DNA of 47,495 bases from Oscillospiraceae bacterium (GTDB lineage Bacteria; Bacillota; Clostridia; Oscillospirales; Oscillospiraceae), in assembly GCA_017469115.1 (NCBI GenBank), contig JAFUGY010000144.1, positions 1-47,495 of the forward strand, in the 5' to 3' direction. The notes beneath the pieces were generated by a model. It was not told where the DNA came from and did not search any database. It worked only from the letters and a program-made list of their open reading frames with translations. Shown here one piece after another: positions 6,413 to 14,629 of this stretch. A program made the translations under genes and the position numbers. The first letter of the stretch is position 1; the number at the start of each line of letters is the position of its first letter.

Positions 6413-8902
6413 ATGCAAACAACAATCCAGAGCCGAAATCGCGCGCCGCTTGCAGTGAAGCTGATGCTGCTGGTCCTTTTCCTGTTCGGGTTGGCAATTA
6501 TCCTGAACGGGATGAAAGGTATGCGGGAATATGCAGAGTCAGGGTTCAGCGCAGAGGCGGCTTATCAGGCAATCTATCACCTCCACAAAGAGACGGACTC
6601 AGCCTGGAAGCAGAAGCTGGAGCCGCAGCTTCAAAAAATGACAGAGGAAGAGCAAGAGGATCTGAATCAGCTGATGTTGCAGCTTCTGTCGTCTTCTTGG
6701 GAAAGCCAGAAGAAGGGCGGAAAGGACCTGCTTGAAGAGATTCTCGCAGAGACAGAGGAGGCTGAGAGAGAATCTCTTTCCCGGAAACTACTCTATGCGA
6801 CATATCTTGTCAACGGGCCGAAGGTGAGCAGCGCAAACAGGAAAGCGATCACCGCAATCAGCGGCAATGAGACGGATGCTTTTCACACGCAACTCCTCCG
6901 CAGCCTTCTGGATGAGACAACAGAGCTCCCTGCTGCGCTGCAGAAGCTTGCCGGAGATCTGACCGGAGAAGAGCGTTCCGCTATGCTGATGCAGGCATGG
7001 TATGTCAGCAACGGATCTGCTGAGCCCGGCGTGACAGAACAGGTCAATACGTTGAAAAAGAGCGTGCGGGATAAGGCTGCACAGCTGAGTGCATTTCGAA
7101 TGATCGCCAGGGGAGAGGTCTCAGCAATCGAACAGCTGGTGGTTGGCCACAGCCGGACGGCAATTCTGATCGGGATTGTGATCGCCTTCAACGCTCTGCT
7201 GCTGACATTGCTGATGCTTGGTGACCAGACATGGCGGGTCGACATCAAATGGATTGTAATCCTGCTGATAGTAGATTTTCTGCTGCTGTTCCAGCTCATG
7301 CCGCTCATCTACATGCTTTTCAAAGCCTTCTTTCCGGAAGGGAAATTCTCCCTTGAAACGATCCGCCGCCTGCATACCTATCCGCTGAATCTGGATGCCG
7401 TCAAAAACACCCTTATTGCAGCAACAGCGACTATGATTTTCGGAACTTTACTGGCCTTTCCGCTGGCGTGGCTGGTGGGGCGCACCAATCTTTACGGGAG
7501 GAAGTTCTTTCGGGCGCTTTTTGTGCTCACCTATATGGTGCCGCCTTATGTGGGAGCCATGGCGTGGCTCCGGCTGCTGAACCCCAATGTAGGCACGATG
7601 AACCAGTGGCTGAGAGCGCTGCTGCATCTCAGTGATACGCCGGGGCCGCTGAACGTCTACACCCTGCCGGGAATGATCTGGGTGCTGACGAGTTTTTACT
7701 ATCCCTATGCATTTATTACCATCAGCCGCGCCATGGAGAAAATGGATCCTTCTCTGGAGGAAGCAAGCCGCGTCAGCGGAGCTTCTCCGATCAAGACTGT
7801 CTTTACGGTGACGCTTCCGATGATGCTGCCATCGCTGATTTCCGGAGCGCTGCTGGTTTTTGTCAGTGCAATGAGCTGCTACGGAATCCCATCCATTATC
7901 GGCAGCCCGGGGCGTGTGCACACGGTGACAACACGCATTGTGGAATATGTCTCTCTCGGGCAGCAGGGATTGAATGATGCAACCGGAATGGCGGTTTTTC
8001 TGATGGTGCTGGCAGTGATTATTCTGTTTCTCTCGGATGTGGTGCTGGCAAAACGCCAGTATATCACGGTATCCGGCAAATCCATGCAGCCTACACTGGT
8101 GGAGCTGCGCTCCTGGAGAATTCCGCTTACGATCCTGGTCTCTCTTTTTGCGGTGCTTGTCATTCTGATCCCCTTCGCCACGATTCTGATGACATCTTTC
8201 AAAATCGACGTTGGCAAGAGCGTGCTGGCGGAGGGAAACTTCACCCTTGGAAACTGGGAAACCGTTTTCGGGAGGGTGGAAACGATGAACAGCCTGAAAA
8301 ACTCGCTGATTTTTGCGTCTGTCACGGCAACCGTCGGTATTGTAATAGCCTGCACGATGAGTTATCTGCTGCAGCGCACCCACATCCGCGGACGCAAGAT
8401 CCCGGACTTTCTGATTACACTGGGATCCGGCACGCCTTCTGTGGTTATTGCACTGGGTCTCATCATGACCATGAAAGGGAATTTCGGCATCAACATCTAC
8501 AACACCGCCTATATCATGATTATTGCTTATCTGATCAAGTACCTGATGATGGGGATGCGCACGGTGGTCTCCGCCATGAGCCAGATCCATGTTTCCCTCG
8601 AGGAGAGCAGCCAGATCTCCGGCGCGAGCTGGAGCCGCACCATGTTTAAAATTACCGGGCCGCTGATCTTCCCCTCCATTGCAGCGGGATGGTTCCTGAT
8701 TTTTATACCGAGTTTTTATGAGCTCTCCATGACAACGCTGCTCTATTCCAGCACAACCAAGACGATCGGCTTTCAGCTTTATGAGTACTGGACGTTCACC
8801 AGCCAGCCGATGAGCTGTGCCATGGCTTTCGGCATCCTGCTGATTGTTATGCTTCTCAACTTTATTCTCAACCGCCTGACAAAGGGCGAGTTCTCCATCT
8901 GA
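6413..8902 (+). CDS. Double-domain ABC permease with an N-terminal extracytoplasmic insertion
   Basis: 829 residues from the ATG at 6413 (GAAGG 7 nt upstream); an upstream in-frame ORF extension overlaps the preceding gene and is rejected. TM1 is residues 14-33. A roughly 210-residue, mostly helical, acidic segment follows (35-245), then TM2 (249-269), TM3 (280-304) and two fused binding-protein-dependent transport permease domains. Each domain has an EAA-type loop (EEASRVSGASPIKTVFTVTLP and EESSQISGASWSRTMFKITGP). This two-in-one arrangement is known in FbpB/ThiP-type permeases, usually about 500-560 residues; the extra 250 residues are unusual. It forms the membrane channel for the binding protein upstream and the ATPase downstream (14-nt gap). 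Confidence 0.9.
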   Translation: MQTTIQSRNRAPLAVKLMLLVLFLFGLAIILNGMKGMREYAESGFSAEAAYQAIYHLHKETDSAWKQKLEPQLQKMTEEEQEDLNQLMLQLLSSSWESQKKGGKDLLEEILAETEEAERESLSRKLLYATYLVNGPKVSSANRKAITAISGNETDAFHTQLLRSLLDETTELPAALQKLAGDLTGEERSAMLMQAWYVSNGSAEPGVTEQVNTLKKSVRDKAAQLSAFRMIARGEVSAIEQLVVGHSRTAILIGIVIAFNALLLTLLMLGDQTWRVDIKWIVILLIVDFLLLFQLMPLIYMLFKAFFPEGKFSLETIRRLHTYPLNLDAVKNTLIAATATMIFGTLLAFPLAWLVGRTNLYGRKFFRALFVLTYMVPPYVGAMAWLRLLNPNVGTMNQWLRALLHLSDTPGPLNVYTLPGMIWVLTSFYYPYAFITISRAMEKMDPSLEEASRVSGASPIKTVFTVTLPMMLPSLISGALLVFVSAMSCYGIPSIIGSPGRVHTVTTRIVEYVSLGQQGLNDATGMAVFLMVLAVIILFLSDVVLAKRQYITVSGKSMQPTLVELRSWRIPLTILVSLFAVLVILIPFATILMTSFKIDVGKSVLAEGNFTLGNWETVFGRVETMNSLKNSLIFASVTATVGIVIACTMSYLLQRTHIRGRKIPDFLITLGSGTPSVVIALGLIMTMKGNFGINIYNTAYIMIIAYLIKYLMMGMRTVVSAMSQIHVSLEESSQISGASWSRTMFKITGPLIFPSIAAGWFLIFIPSFYELSMTTLLYSSTTKTIGFQLYEYWTFTSQPMSCAMAFGILLIVMLLNFILNRLTKGEFSI

Positions 8903-8916
8903 AAGGGGATTGACTG

Positions 8917-9990
8917 ATGGCAACTGTGACGATACAAAATGTCACCAAAGCATTTGGTGATAATGTTGTGCTACGTTCGTTTGACGCAACATTTCAGGAT
9001 GGGGAATTCATCACGCTTCTCGGCCCTTCGGGATGCTCGAAAACGACCATATTGCGGATTATCGCAGGATTTGAAAAGCCAACCGAAGGAGAAGTATATA
9101 TCGACGGGCAGCTGGTATCCGGCGGAAAAACTTTTGTTCCTCCTGATAAGAGAGGTGTCGGCATGGTCTTTCAGAGCTATGCCGTCTGGCCGCATATGAA
9201 TGTGTTTGACAACGTGGCCTATCCGCTGACAATCCGGCATGTGCCAAAGGCGGAGATGAAAAACAGCGTGGAACGGGTGCTCGGCATTGTGCATCTGAGC
9301 CAGTATGCCGAACGCTTTCCCGGGCAGCTTTCCGGCGGCCAGCAGCAGCGTGTGGCGCTGGCCCGTGCCCTCGTGGCGGAGCCGAAACTTCTGCTGCTGG
9401 ATGAACCGCTGTCCAACCTCGATGCAAAACTCCGCGAATCGATGCGGTTTGAAATCAAGGAAATCCAGCGCAAGCTGGGAATAACGGTAGTCTATGTGAC
9501 GCATGACCAGACAGAAGCCATGGCGATGAGCGACCGGATCTTCCTGCTGAACCAGGGAGTTGTTCAGCAGTGCGGCACCCCGCAGGAAATCTATAACACG
9601 CCTGCCAACCAGTTTGTTGCGGACTTCCTCGGGAAGGTGGATTTCTTCAAGGGAGAAGCCGGGAACGGCAAAATTGTGTTTCCTGCTATGAACGGACAGA
9701 GCATTCCCTACACCGGGACAAGAACAGGAAAGGTGGATGTTGCCATCCGGCCGGAAAACTTCTTTTTCACGGAAAAAGGTATTTTGAACGGAATCCTGGA
9801 GACGCAGTATTATCTGGGCGATGTGGATGACTGCCGTGTCCGGATCGGGGAAACACTGGTGCGTGTCATCACAAACGGATTTGAATTCAGAAATCTCAGG
9901 GACGGACAGCAAGTGAGCCTCGGGGTTCGTGATTTGATGGTATTTGAGGATAACGGATATCTGGAACGCATGCTCGAAATCAATACGTAG
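8917..9990 (+). CDS. ABC transporter ATP-binding protein, FbpC/PotA type
   Basis: 357 residues. Walker A GPSGCSKTT (36-44), Q-loop near QSYAVWPHMN, signature LSGGQQQRVALARAL, Walker B LLLLDEPLSNLD, D-loop and H-loop VTHDQTEAMAMSD. A C-terminal TOBE-like regulatory domain (about 240-357) contains VAIRPENFFF. The usual second conserved Gly of Walker A (GxxxxGK) is Ser41 here; see findings. It powers the permease encoded just upstream. AAAGGGGAT precedes the ATG. Confidence 0.92.
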   Translation: MATVTIQNVTKAFGDNVVLRSFDATFQDGEFITLLGPSGCSKTTILRIIAGFEKPTEGEVYIDGQLVSGGKTFVPPDKRGVGMVFQSYAVWPHMNVFDNVAYPLTIRHVPKAEMKNSVERVLGIVHLSQYAERFPGQLSGGQQQRVALARALVAEPKLLLLDEPLSNLDAKLRESMRFEIKEIQRKLGITVVYVTHDQTEAMAMSDRIFLLNQGVVQQCGTPQEIYNTPANQFVADFLGKVDFFKGEAGNGKIVFPAMNGQSIPYTGTRTGKVDVAIRPENFFFTEKGILNGILETQYYLGDVDDCRVRIGETLVRVITNGFEFRNLRDGQQVSLGVRDLMVFEDNGYLERMLEINT

Positions 9991-9998
9991 GAACGATC

Positions 9999-10027
9999 TT
10001 GACATTCTGCCCTGAATCTGATAGGAT
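9999..10027 (+). promoter_or_regulatory. Promoter of the MATE/esterase unit
   Basis: -35 TTGACA (9999-10004), 17-bp spacer, -10 TAGGAT (10022-10027), immediately after the ATPase stop codon. A transcript from about 10034 has a leader of about 95 nt ending in a terminator hairpin that touches the ribosome-binding site of the next gene. Confidence 0.65.
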
Positions 10028-10066
10028 ACGGACGCCTCGGAGGGCAAATCATTCATAAGAAATGAG

Positions 10067-10118
10067 AAGCCGGATAAGAGAGCGGGCTGAGACGCCTGCT
10101 TGCTTATCCGGCTTTTTT
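10067..10118 (+). terminator. Terminator or attenuator in the MATE leader
   Basis: AAGCCGGATAAG (10067-10078) pairs with CTTATCCGGCTT (10103-10114). An inner stem AGCGGGC/GCCTGCT stacks on it, and six T follow (10113-10118), directly abutting GGAGG (10119-10123), the ribosome-binding site of the MATE gene. It ends the ABC transporter transcript and also lies inside the leader made from the promoter at 9999. Confidence 0.8.
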
Positions 10119-10128
10119 GGAGGAAAGA

Positions 10129-11487
10129 TTGGAACAGATCAGAGATTTTACCAAAGGGCCGATTTTAAAGCCTCTTCTGGCTTTTTCCATGCCGATTCTG
10201 CTGGCGCTGTTTCTGCAGGCACTCTACGGTGCAGTCGATCTGCTGGTGGTGGGCAAATACGCGCAGGCACAGGATGTTTCCGGCGTGGCAGTAGGCTCCC
10301 AGATTATGCAGACCATTACAGGGCTTGTCAGCTCCTTTGCGATGGGAACCACCGTTTTGCTGGGGCAGAAGATCGGCGCCGGCAAAAAAGAAGAGGGCGG
10401 CCGGATTATCGGCACCAGTGTGGTGATCTTTTTTCTGGTAGGTGCGATGCTGACGGCGTTGATTCCGCTGCTCTCGGCAGCCCTGGCAAAGGCGATGCAT
10501 GCACCGAAAGAGGCTTTTGCGGAGACGCGGAAGTACATTGCCATCTGTGGGTTCGGCTCGGTAATGATTGTGGCCTATAACGTTCTGGGCAGCATTATGC
10601 GCGGCCTGGGTGATTCCAAAACGCCATTGATGACCGTTGCCATTGCCAGCGTCTGCAACATTGCGGGAGACCTGCTGCTGGTTAAAGGTCTGGGAATGGG
10701 TGCTGCGGGAGCTGCCATTGCAACCGTTGCCTCTCAGACGATCAGCGTGCTGATTTCACTGCTGATTTTGAAACAGCGGACACTTCCGTTTGCATTTTCA
10801 AGAAGAGATATCCACATAGAGAGGCAGATCCTGAGGCGTATCGTACGCTTCGGAACCCCGATTGCATTACAGGATCTGCTGGTAGGGTTGTCGTTTCTCG
10901 TGATACTTGCCATTGTCAATACCCTCGGATTGACGGCTTCAGCAGGTGTAGGTGTTGCGGAAAAGGTCTGTGCATTTATTATGCTGATCCCTGCCGCATT
11001 TATGCAGGCCATGAGCGCTTATGTGGCGCAAAACCACGGAGCGGGAGAAAAAGAACGCTCTGAGCGAGGCTTACGAATTGCAATTCTGGTGTCTACTGCT
11101 TTCGGGGCGGTAATGTTCTGGGCTGCCTTTTTCCACGGAGATCTGCTCTGCGGGATCTTTGCAAGGGACCGCGATGTGATTGCAGCAGGGTTTGATTATT
11201 TGCGCGCCTACGGAATCGATTGCCTGTTGACCTGTTTTCTGTTCTGCTTTATCGGTTTTTTCAACGGTCTGGGAGAGACGGGGTTTGTCATGGCACAGGG
11301 GATTGCTGCGGCATTTTTGATTCGTATTCCGGTTGCCTGGTGGATGAGCCAGACGACCGGAAGGTTATTCTTCATCGGGTTAGGGGTTCCCTGTGCTACG
11401 GTAGCACAGATTATTGCCTGTTTTGTATTCTACGCACAGATCCGTAAAAAGGAGAAAGGGAATGAATCTGCAAAAAAGCCACTTTGA
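10129..11487 (+). CDS. MATE family efflux transporter
   Basis: 452 residues from the TTG at 10129, chosen because GGAGG stands 5 nt upstream; a TTG four codons earlier overlaps the Shine-Dalgarno. About twelve hydrophobic helices in two MatE halves: PLLAFSMPILLALFLQALYG at the start and FMQAMSAYVAQNHGAGEKER in the second half, both typical of the DinF/NorM superfamily. Such proteins export cationic drugs, organic acids or siderophores in exchange for H+ or Na+. Its last 26 bases overlap the esterase gene, so the two are co-translated. Substrate unknown; the iron-related neighbours make a siderophore-like compound conceivable (inference). Confidence 0.93.
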   Translation: MEQIRDFTKGPILKPLLAFSMPILLALFLQALYGAVDLLVVGKYAQAQDVSGVAVGSQIMQTITGLVSSFAMGTTVLLGQKIGAGKKEEGGRIIGTSVVIFFLVGAMLTALIPLLSAALAKAMHAPKEAFAETRKYIAICGFGSVMIVAYNVLGSIMRGLGDSKTPLMTVAIASVCNIAGDLLLVKGLGMGAAGAAIATVASQTISVLISLLILKQRTLPFAFSRRDIHIERQILRRIVRFGTPIALQDLLVGLSFLVILAIVNTLGLTASAGVGVAEKVCAFIMLIPAAFMQAMSAYVAQNHGAGEKERSERGLRIAILVSTAFGAVMFWAAFFHGDLLCGIFARDRDVIAAGFDYLRAYGIDCLLTCFLFCFIGFFNGLGETGFVMAQGIAAAFLIRIPVAWWMSQTTGRLFFIGLGVPCATVAQIIACFVFYAQIRKKEKGNESAKKPL

Positions 11488-12163
11488 ATTAGACGGGCAT
11501 GGCGTGACAATCTACAGCGCTTCAAAACCGGAGATCTTGTTTCTGCAGCCGGTAGATGCTCATGATGAAGCCTTACTCGATGGGGAGATGGAAGCTATGA
11601 AAAGCTGCACAAAACCTTTCGCGCTGGCGGCTTTTAGGGTAACGGATTGGAACCGGGATCTGAGCCCATGGGAAGCGCCGCCGGTATTCGGAAAAGATCC
11701 TTTTGACGGCGGCGCGGAGGAGACTTTTCATTTTGTTGTAGATCGGCTGTTGCCGAAAGTACGAACGGTTCTCTCTCTGAGCGGGGATGAAAATTGGTGT
11801 ATCGGCGGATATTCTCTCGCGGGGCTTTTCTCTCTTTGGGCAGTAACACGAACCGGATTGTTCTCCGCTGTTGCGGCAGTTTCTCCCTCGGTGTGGTTCC
11901 CCGGGTGGCCGGAGTATGTGAGAAAGCATCCCATTCAGGCAAAGGCTGTATATCTGAGCCTCGGCGATCGGGAAGAAAAGACGAAGAACCCCGTTATGGC
12001 GACGGTGGGGGATCGCATCCGGGAACTGTATGATGCCTTGCAGACGGATTATGCTGTCACTTTGGAATGGAATACAGGAAACCACTTTCAGAATGCCGAA
12101 CAACGTACGGCCAAGGCTTTTTGCTGGGTTGCAAACCAGCACGGCAGAATCGAAATGCCGTAA
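11462..12163 (+). CDS. Alpha/beta-hydrolase, putative esterase (EstD/IroE-like)
   Basis: 233 residues from the ATG at 11462 (AAAGGGA-type site), inside the end of the MATE gene. It shows the alpha/beta-hydrolase nucleophile elbow GGYSLAGLFSLWA with Ser in GxSxxG, a downstream LSLGDREEKT segment able to supply the acidic residue, and GNHFQN with the probable catalytic His. The family (putative esterase, PF00756-like) includes enterochelin and trilactone-siderophore esterases, S-formylglutathione hydrolases and acyltransferases. It has no signal peptide, so it acts in the cytoplasm. Next to an iron-type importer, siderophore hydrolysis is plausible but not proven. A 43-bp piece of its 3' part recurs at 13699-13741. 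Confidence 0.85.
   Translation: MNLQKSHFELDGHGVTIYSASKPEILFLQPVDAHDEALLDGEMEAMKSCTKPFALAAFRVTDWNRDLSPWEAPPVFGKDPFDGGAEETFHFVVDRLLPKVRTVLSLSGDENWCIGGYSLAGLFSLWAVTRTGLFSAVAAVSPSVWFPGWPEYVRKHPIQAKAVYLSLGDREEKTKNPVMATVGDRIRELYDALQTDYAVTLEWNTGNHFQNAEQRTAKAFCWVANQHGRIEMP
12002..12045 (+). repeat. 44-bp segment duplicated at 13698-13741, copy 1
   Basis: Inside the esterase gene. It is identical to 13698-13741 except for one base (A at 12033, C at 13729). The second copy lies outside any gene, beyond the ATPase cassette. Confidence 0.85.
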
Positions 12164-12240
12164 AATGGACTTGCTCACCGTGGATTTATCGGTTTGCTAC
12201 GGACCTGCGTTTTCTTGCGCATAGAATGAAAAAGAGGCGT

Positions 12241-12277
12241 TCCCTATGAAGCACGAAGCTTCGAGGGAGCACCTTTT
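12241..12277 (+). terminator. Weak terminator after the esterase gene
   Basis: Nested hairpin TCCCT-AT-GAAGC-ACGAA-GCTTC-G-AGGGA (12241-12268), then GCACCTTTT. The T-run is short, so termination may be partial. Confidence 0.45.
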
Positions 12278-12288
12278 GAAGTAAGCCT

Positions 12289-12335
12289 GTTAAGGGGGCA
12301 ACTTTTTGCATTTTTACAAAAGTTACCCCCTTAAC
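12289..12335. repeat. 47-bp imperfect palindrome flanking the ATPase gene, distal copy
   Basis: 18-bp arms starting GTTAAGGGGG and ending CCCCCTTAAC around an 11-nt loop TGCATTTTTAC. It lies 8 bp beyond the stop codon of the ATPase gene. It differs from the copy at 13623-13669 at two positions. It may act as a terminator, a protein-binding site or an end of a mobile unit. Confidence 0.9.
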
Positions 12336-12343
12336 TGTACTAT

Positions 12344-13576
12344 TCAGGTAAAACTTCCTTGTGTCTGAATGAACTCCGGCAGATTGACGTGCCGGATCCC
12401 ATTTCGCTTTTGGATCATGTCACTCCGGGTCATGACAAATTTGGGATAGTTGTCTGCAATCTGTTCCAGCGGCCTGTATTCACGCTCTTCCGTTTCCCAG
12501 CTGTTCATGATCGTCATAGCCACCTGAACATAGGCATACTGCATTTGCTCATCGCGCAGGATGAAATCGCATTCCAGTTTGCCGATTCGCCCAATGCTTA
12601 CCGCGTAGTTCTGGGATCTTGCATAGGTATAAACGATATTCTCCAGAACCGGACCGTAGTTGATGCGGTTATCCGTATTCATGGCGAAGTAGAAAGCGCA
12701 GTCGGCCAAATAGTACTTCTGTTCCCCGGCCAGTGAACGGCGGGATTTCAGATCAAAGCGATTGCAGCGATACAGGATTTTGGCGTCCTGCAGGATCTTG
12801 ATATACCGGTTCAGCGTTTCCCGTTTGATATGGATACTCTGTTTTTCCAGGTCGTTGAGGATGTTGTTCAAGCTTGTTGTCGCGCCAAAGTTGTTTAGCA
12901 GATAGGTTTGCACACTTTCAAAGACAGCCTTGTTGCGCACTTTGACTCGCTGCCGGATATCTTTTTCAAAGATCTCCGAGATGACACTGCGCGTATACGT
13001 CCTCTTGTCTTCCATGCTGTCATACTGGAGTGCTTTCGGGAAACCTCCCTCCAGAATATAGGAATCGAATTCCGCGGTCAGATTATTCTGTATCGGCTTC
13101 CCCATAAAAGCTTTCATGCCCAGATACTCATCAAAGCTCAACGGATACATTTCAAGCTCAATATACCGTCCGGTGAGCTTTGTCGAAAGCTCACCGCTCA
13201 GAAGATAAGAGTTCGACCCGGTAATAAAGATCGAGTACCCGCCGTCTGTGCGGTATGCGTTAATGACCTCCTCGAAACCTTTGACGTTCTGGACCTCGTC
13301 AATAAAGACATAGATCGTCCTGTTCCCGGCTCCTCCCCCTTCAATCAAGGCATCGAGCTGATCCGGTGTTTTGATCTTGCGATATTTTTTAGAATCCAGA
13401 TCCAGAAAGAGGATCTGAGAGTCCGGAATCCCGGTTTTCCGCAGCTCGTCCGCAATAGACGCCATGAGACAGGACTTCCCGCAGCGACGCACGCCGGTGA
13501 TGACCTTGATTATTTCGGTGTCATGGAAAAATCCGCGCAATCGGCGAAGATACTTCTCCCGTTTATAGATGTTCAT
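12344..13576 (-). CDS. DUF4143-type AAA ATPase
   Basis: 410 residues, the usual length of the family. An AAA_14 domain at the N-terminus has Walker A GVRRCGKS (28-35), Walker B IYVFIDEVQN (about 90-99) and a sensor-like ITGSNSYLL. A DUF4143 domain follows (about 200-370), with SIGRIGKLECDFILRD near its end, a PD-(D/E)XK-like stretch. Such ATPases are common, often multicopy and sporadically distributed in Firmicutes, Bacteroides and archaea; their function is not established. A single-gene transcription unit: GAGGTGATCTC precedes the ATG, and its promoter touches the proximal palindrome. Near-identical palindromes on both sides suggest a cassette acquired as a unit. Confidence 0.9.
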   Translation of the reverse strand: MNIYKREKYLRRLRGFFHDTEIIKVITGVRRCGKSCLMASIADELRKTGIPDSQILFLDLDSKKYRKIKTPDQLDALIEGGGAGNRTIYVFIDEVQNVKGFEEVINAYRTDGGYSIFITGSNSYLLSGELSTKLTGRYIELEMYPLSFDEYLGMKAFMGKPIQNNLTAEFDSYILEGGFPKALQYDSMEDKRTYTRSVISEIFEKDIRQRVKVRNKAVFESVQTYLLNNFGATTSLNNILNDLEKQSIHIKRETLNRYIKILQDAKILYRCNRFDLKSRRSLAGEQKYYLADCAFYFAMNTDNRINYGPVLENIVYTYARSQNYAVSIGRIGKLECDFILRDEQMQYAYVQVAMTIMNSWETEEREYRPLEQIADNYPKFVMTRSDMIQKRNGIRHVNLPEFIQTQGSFT

Positions 13577-13593
13577 GAGATCACCTCGCTAAC

Positions 13594-13622
13594 AGTATAT
13601 CCGAATCCTCTAAAAATATCAA
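13594..13622 (-). promoter_or_regulatory. Promoter of the palindrome-flanked ATPase gene
   Basis: Read leftward: -35 TTGATA (13617-13622), 17-bp spacer, -10 TATACT (13594-13599). The -35 box abuts the palindrome that begins at 13623, so a protein bound there would touch RNA polymerase. Confidence 0.75.
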
Positions 13623-13669
13623 GTTAAGGGGGTAACTTTTTGCATTTTTACAAAAGTAACCCCCTTAAC
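13623..13669. repeat. 47-bp imperfect palindrome flanking the ATPase gene, proximal copy
   Basis: Same sequence as 12289-12335 apart from two positions, same orientation, directly upstream of the ATPase promoter. 18-bp arms, loop TGCATTTTTAC. A separate perfect 9-bp hairpin, TTTTCTCCA-acac-TGGAGAAAA, follows at 13677-13698. Confidence 0.9.
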
Positions 13670-13697
13670 TCTTGACTTTTCTCCAACACTGGAGAAA

Positions 13698-13741
13698 ACG
13701 GTGGGGGATCGCATCCGGGAACTGTATGCTGCCTTGCAGAC
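13698..13741 (+). repeat. 44-bp segment duplicated from the esterase gene, copy 2
   Basis: 43 of 44 bases match 12002-12045. It has no reading frame of its own and ends 7 bp before the stop codon of the convergent lipoprotein gene. It looks like a relic of a duplicated or rearranged esterase gene. Confidence 0.85.
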
Positions 13742-13747
13742 AAGACA

Positions 13748-14563
13748 TCAGCCGGGTAATTCTGCACTTTTCTCGCCGGTATAGCTGTCGGTATAGGCAG
13801 GCTGCTCAATCGTAAGGTCGGGGTTGAACAGCCCTACGAAGACACTGCCGCCGCTGAATGTTGTTGCCGTGTCATTGAAGTGAAATGTTGACAGTTGCGT
13901 TCCCATACTCAATCCTTCGGTCCCGTCGTTTCGAACGACTTTGTAAAACTTGACAAGACCTCCCTGAAAAGCAAACTGAGTTGTCGCGGTAAAGATGGAA
14001 TTGTCATAAAAAGAAAAGGCATAATTCGGATTCGCCTGCCAATACAGATCGTTCAAATTCAGGGTTATTTGGCATGGGTTTTCTTCAGGGAGGTCCTCTG
14101 CTTTTAGAACAGCAAAAATACTGCCCTGTACAACATCATTATTCGCCTTGAGCTTGATTCTCAAAGAGTAGTCCTTCTGTTGTTCTCCACGTGCTAATGC
14201 AAAGGATATATTGTTCCCGTCCACGATCAAATCTGCAATATAGGTTCCCTGCTGATAAAGCCTGGCAGCCTTATAAAGATCGGAACACTCCTGAAAATTC
14301 TTAAACGGGGTCAGCAGTTCAACTGCTCTGTCATAGTCATTTTCTTCCATTGCAAGTTCCGCTGCCGTGCTTACTTCTTCTCGAAGCTGTTTCATGGAAG
14401 TGATATTGTTCAGTTCCTGATATATTTTATATGCTTCTTCATACTGCCCGGCAGCAGCAAGCTCTGCTGCCTGCTGTTCTTTTTTTCGGCTTCCACAGCC
14501 TGTGAGCATCAGAAGAGCTGTTGAAACACAAAGCAAAATGACCAGTATCTTTTTATTCTTCAT
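13748..14563 (-). CDS. Lipoprotein with TPR-like N-terminus
   Basis: 271 residues. Lipoprotein signal peptide with lipobox LTGC at about residue 22. About 80 residues of helix-turn-helix repeats follow (AAELAAAGQYEEAYKIYQEL, then ENDYDRAVELLTPFKNFQEC), as in tetratricopeptide repeats. A beta-rich C-terminal domain of about 150 residues is not recognised. It would sit on the outer face of the membrane. Last gene of the leftward run of surface proteins. The short TPR-like start resembles that of the two large anchored proteins upstream (14630 and 17852), suggesting shared ancestry or partners. Confidence 0.8.
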   Translation of the reverse strand: MKNKKILVILLCVSTALLMLTGCGSRKKEQQAAELAAAGQYEEAYKIYQELNNITSMKQLREEVSTAAELAMEENDYDRAVELLTPFKNFQECSDLYKAARLYQQGTYIADLIVDGNNISFALARGEQQKDYSLRIKLKANNDVVQGSIFAVLKAEDLPEENPCQITLNLNDLYWQANPNYAFSFYDNSIFTATTQFAFQGGLVKFYKVVRNDGTEGLSMGTQLSTFHFNDTATTFSGGSVFVGLFNPDLTIEQPAYTDSYTGEKSAELPG

Positions 14564-14629
14564 GTTTTCTGTTTTCCTTTCCCAAAACCATGGTGATTCT
14601 TTGTTTCATAAATATCTTTTCTGCACCTA

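Noticed and set aside
7448-8923. 491-codon open frame on the minus strand
   Set aside because: Antisense shadow of the double permease. The + strand encodes clear EAA loops and TM helices; the minus-strand product is His/Gln/Arg-rich with no signal, motif or ribosome-binding site.
8971-10056. 361-codon open frame on the minus strand
   Set aside because: Antisense to the ABC ATPase, whose Walker and signature motifs are unambiguous.
10069-10112. CTGAGA word in the MATE leader suggesting a TPP riboswitch
   Set aside because: The second conserved TPP block is absent and the word lies inside the terminator loop.
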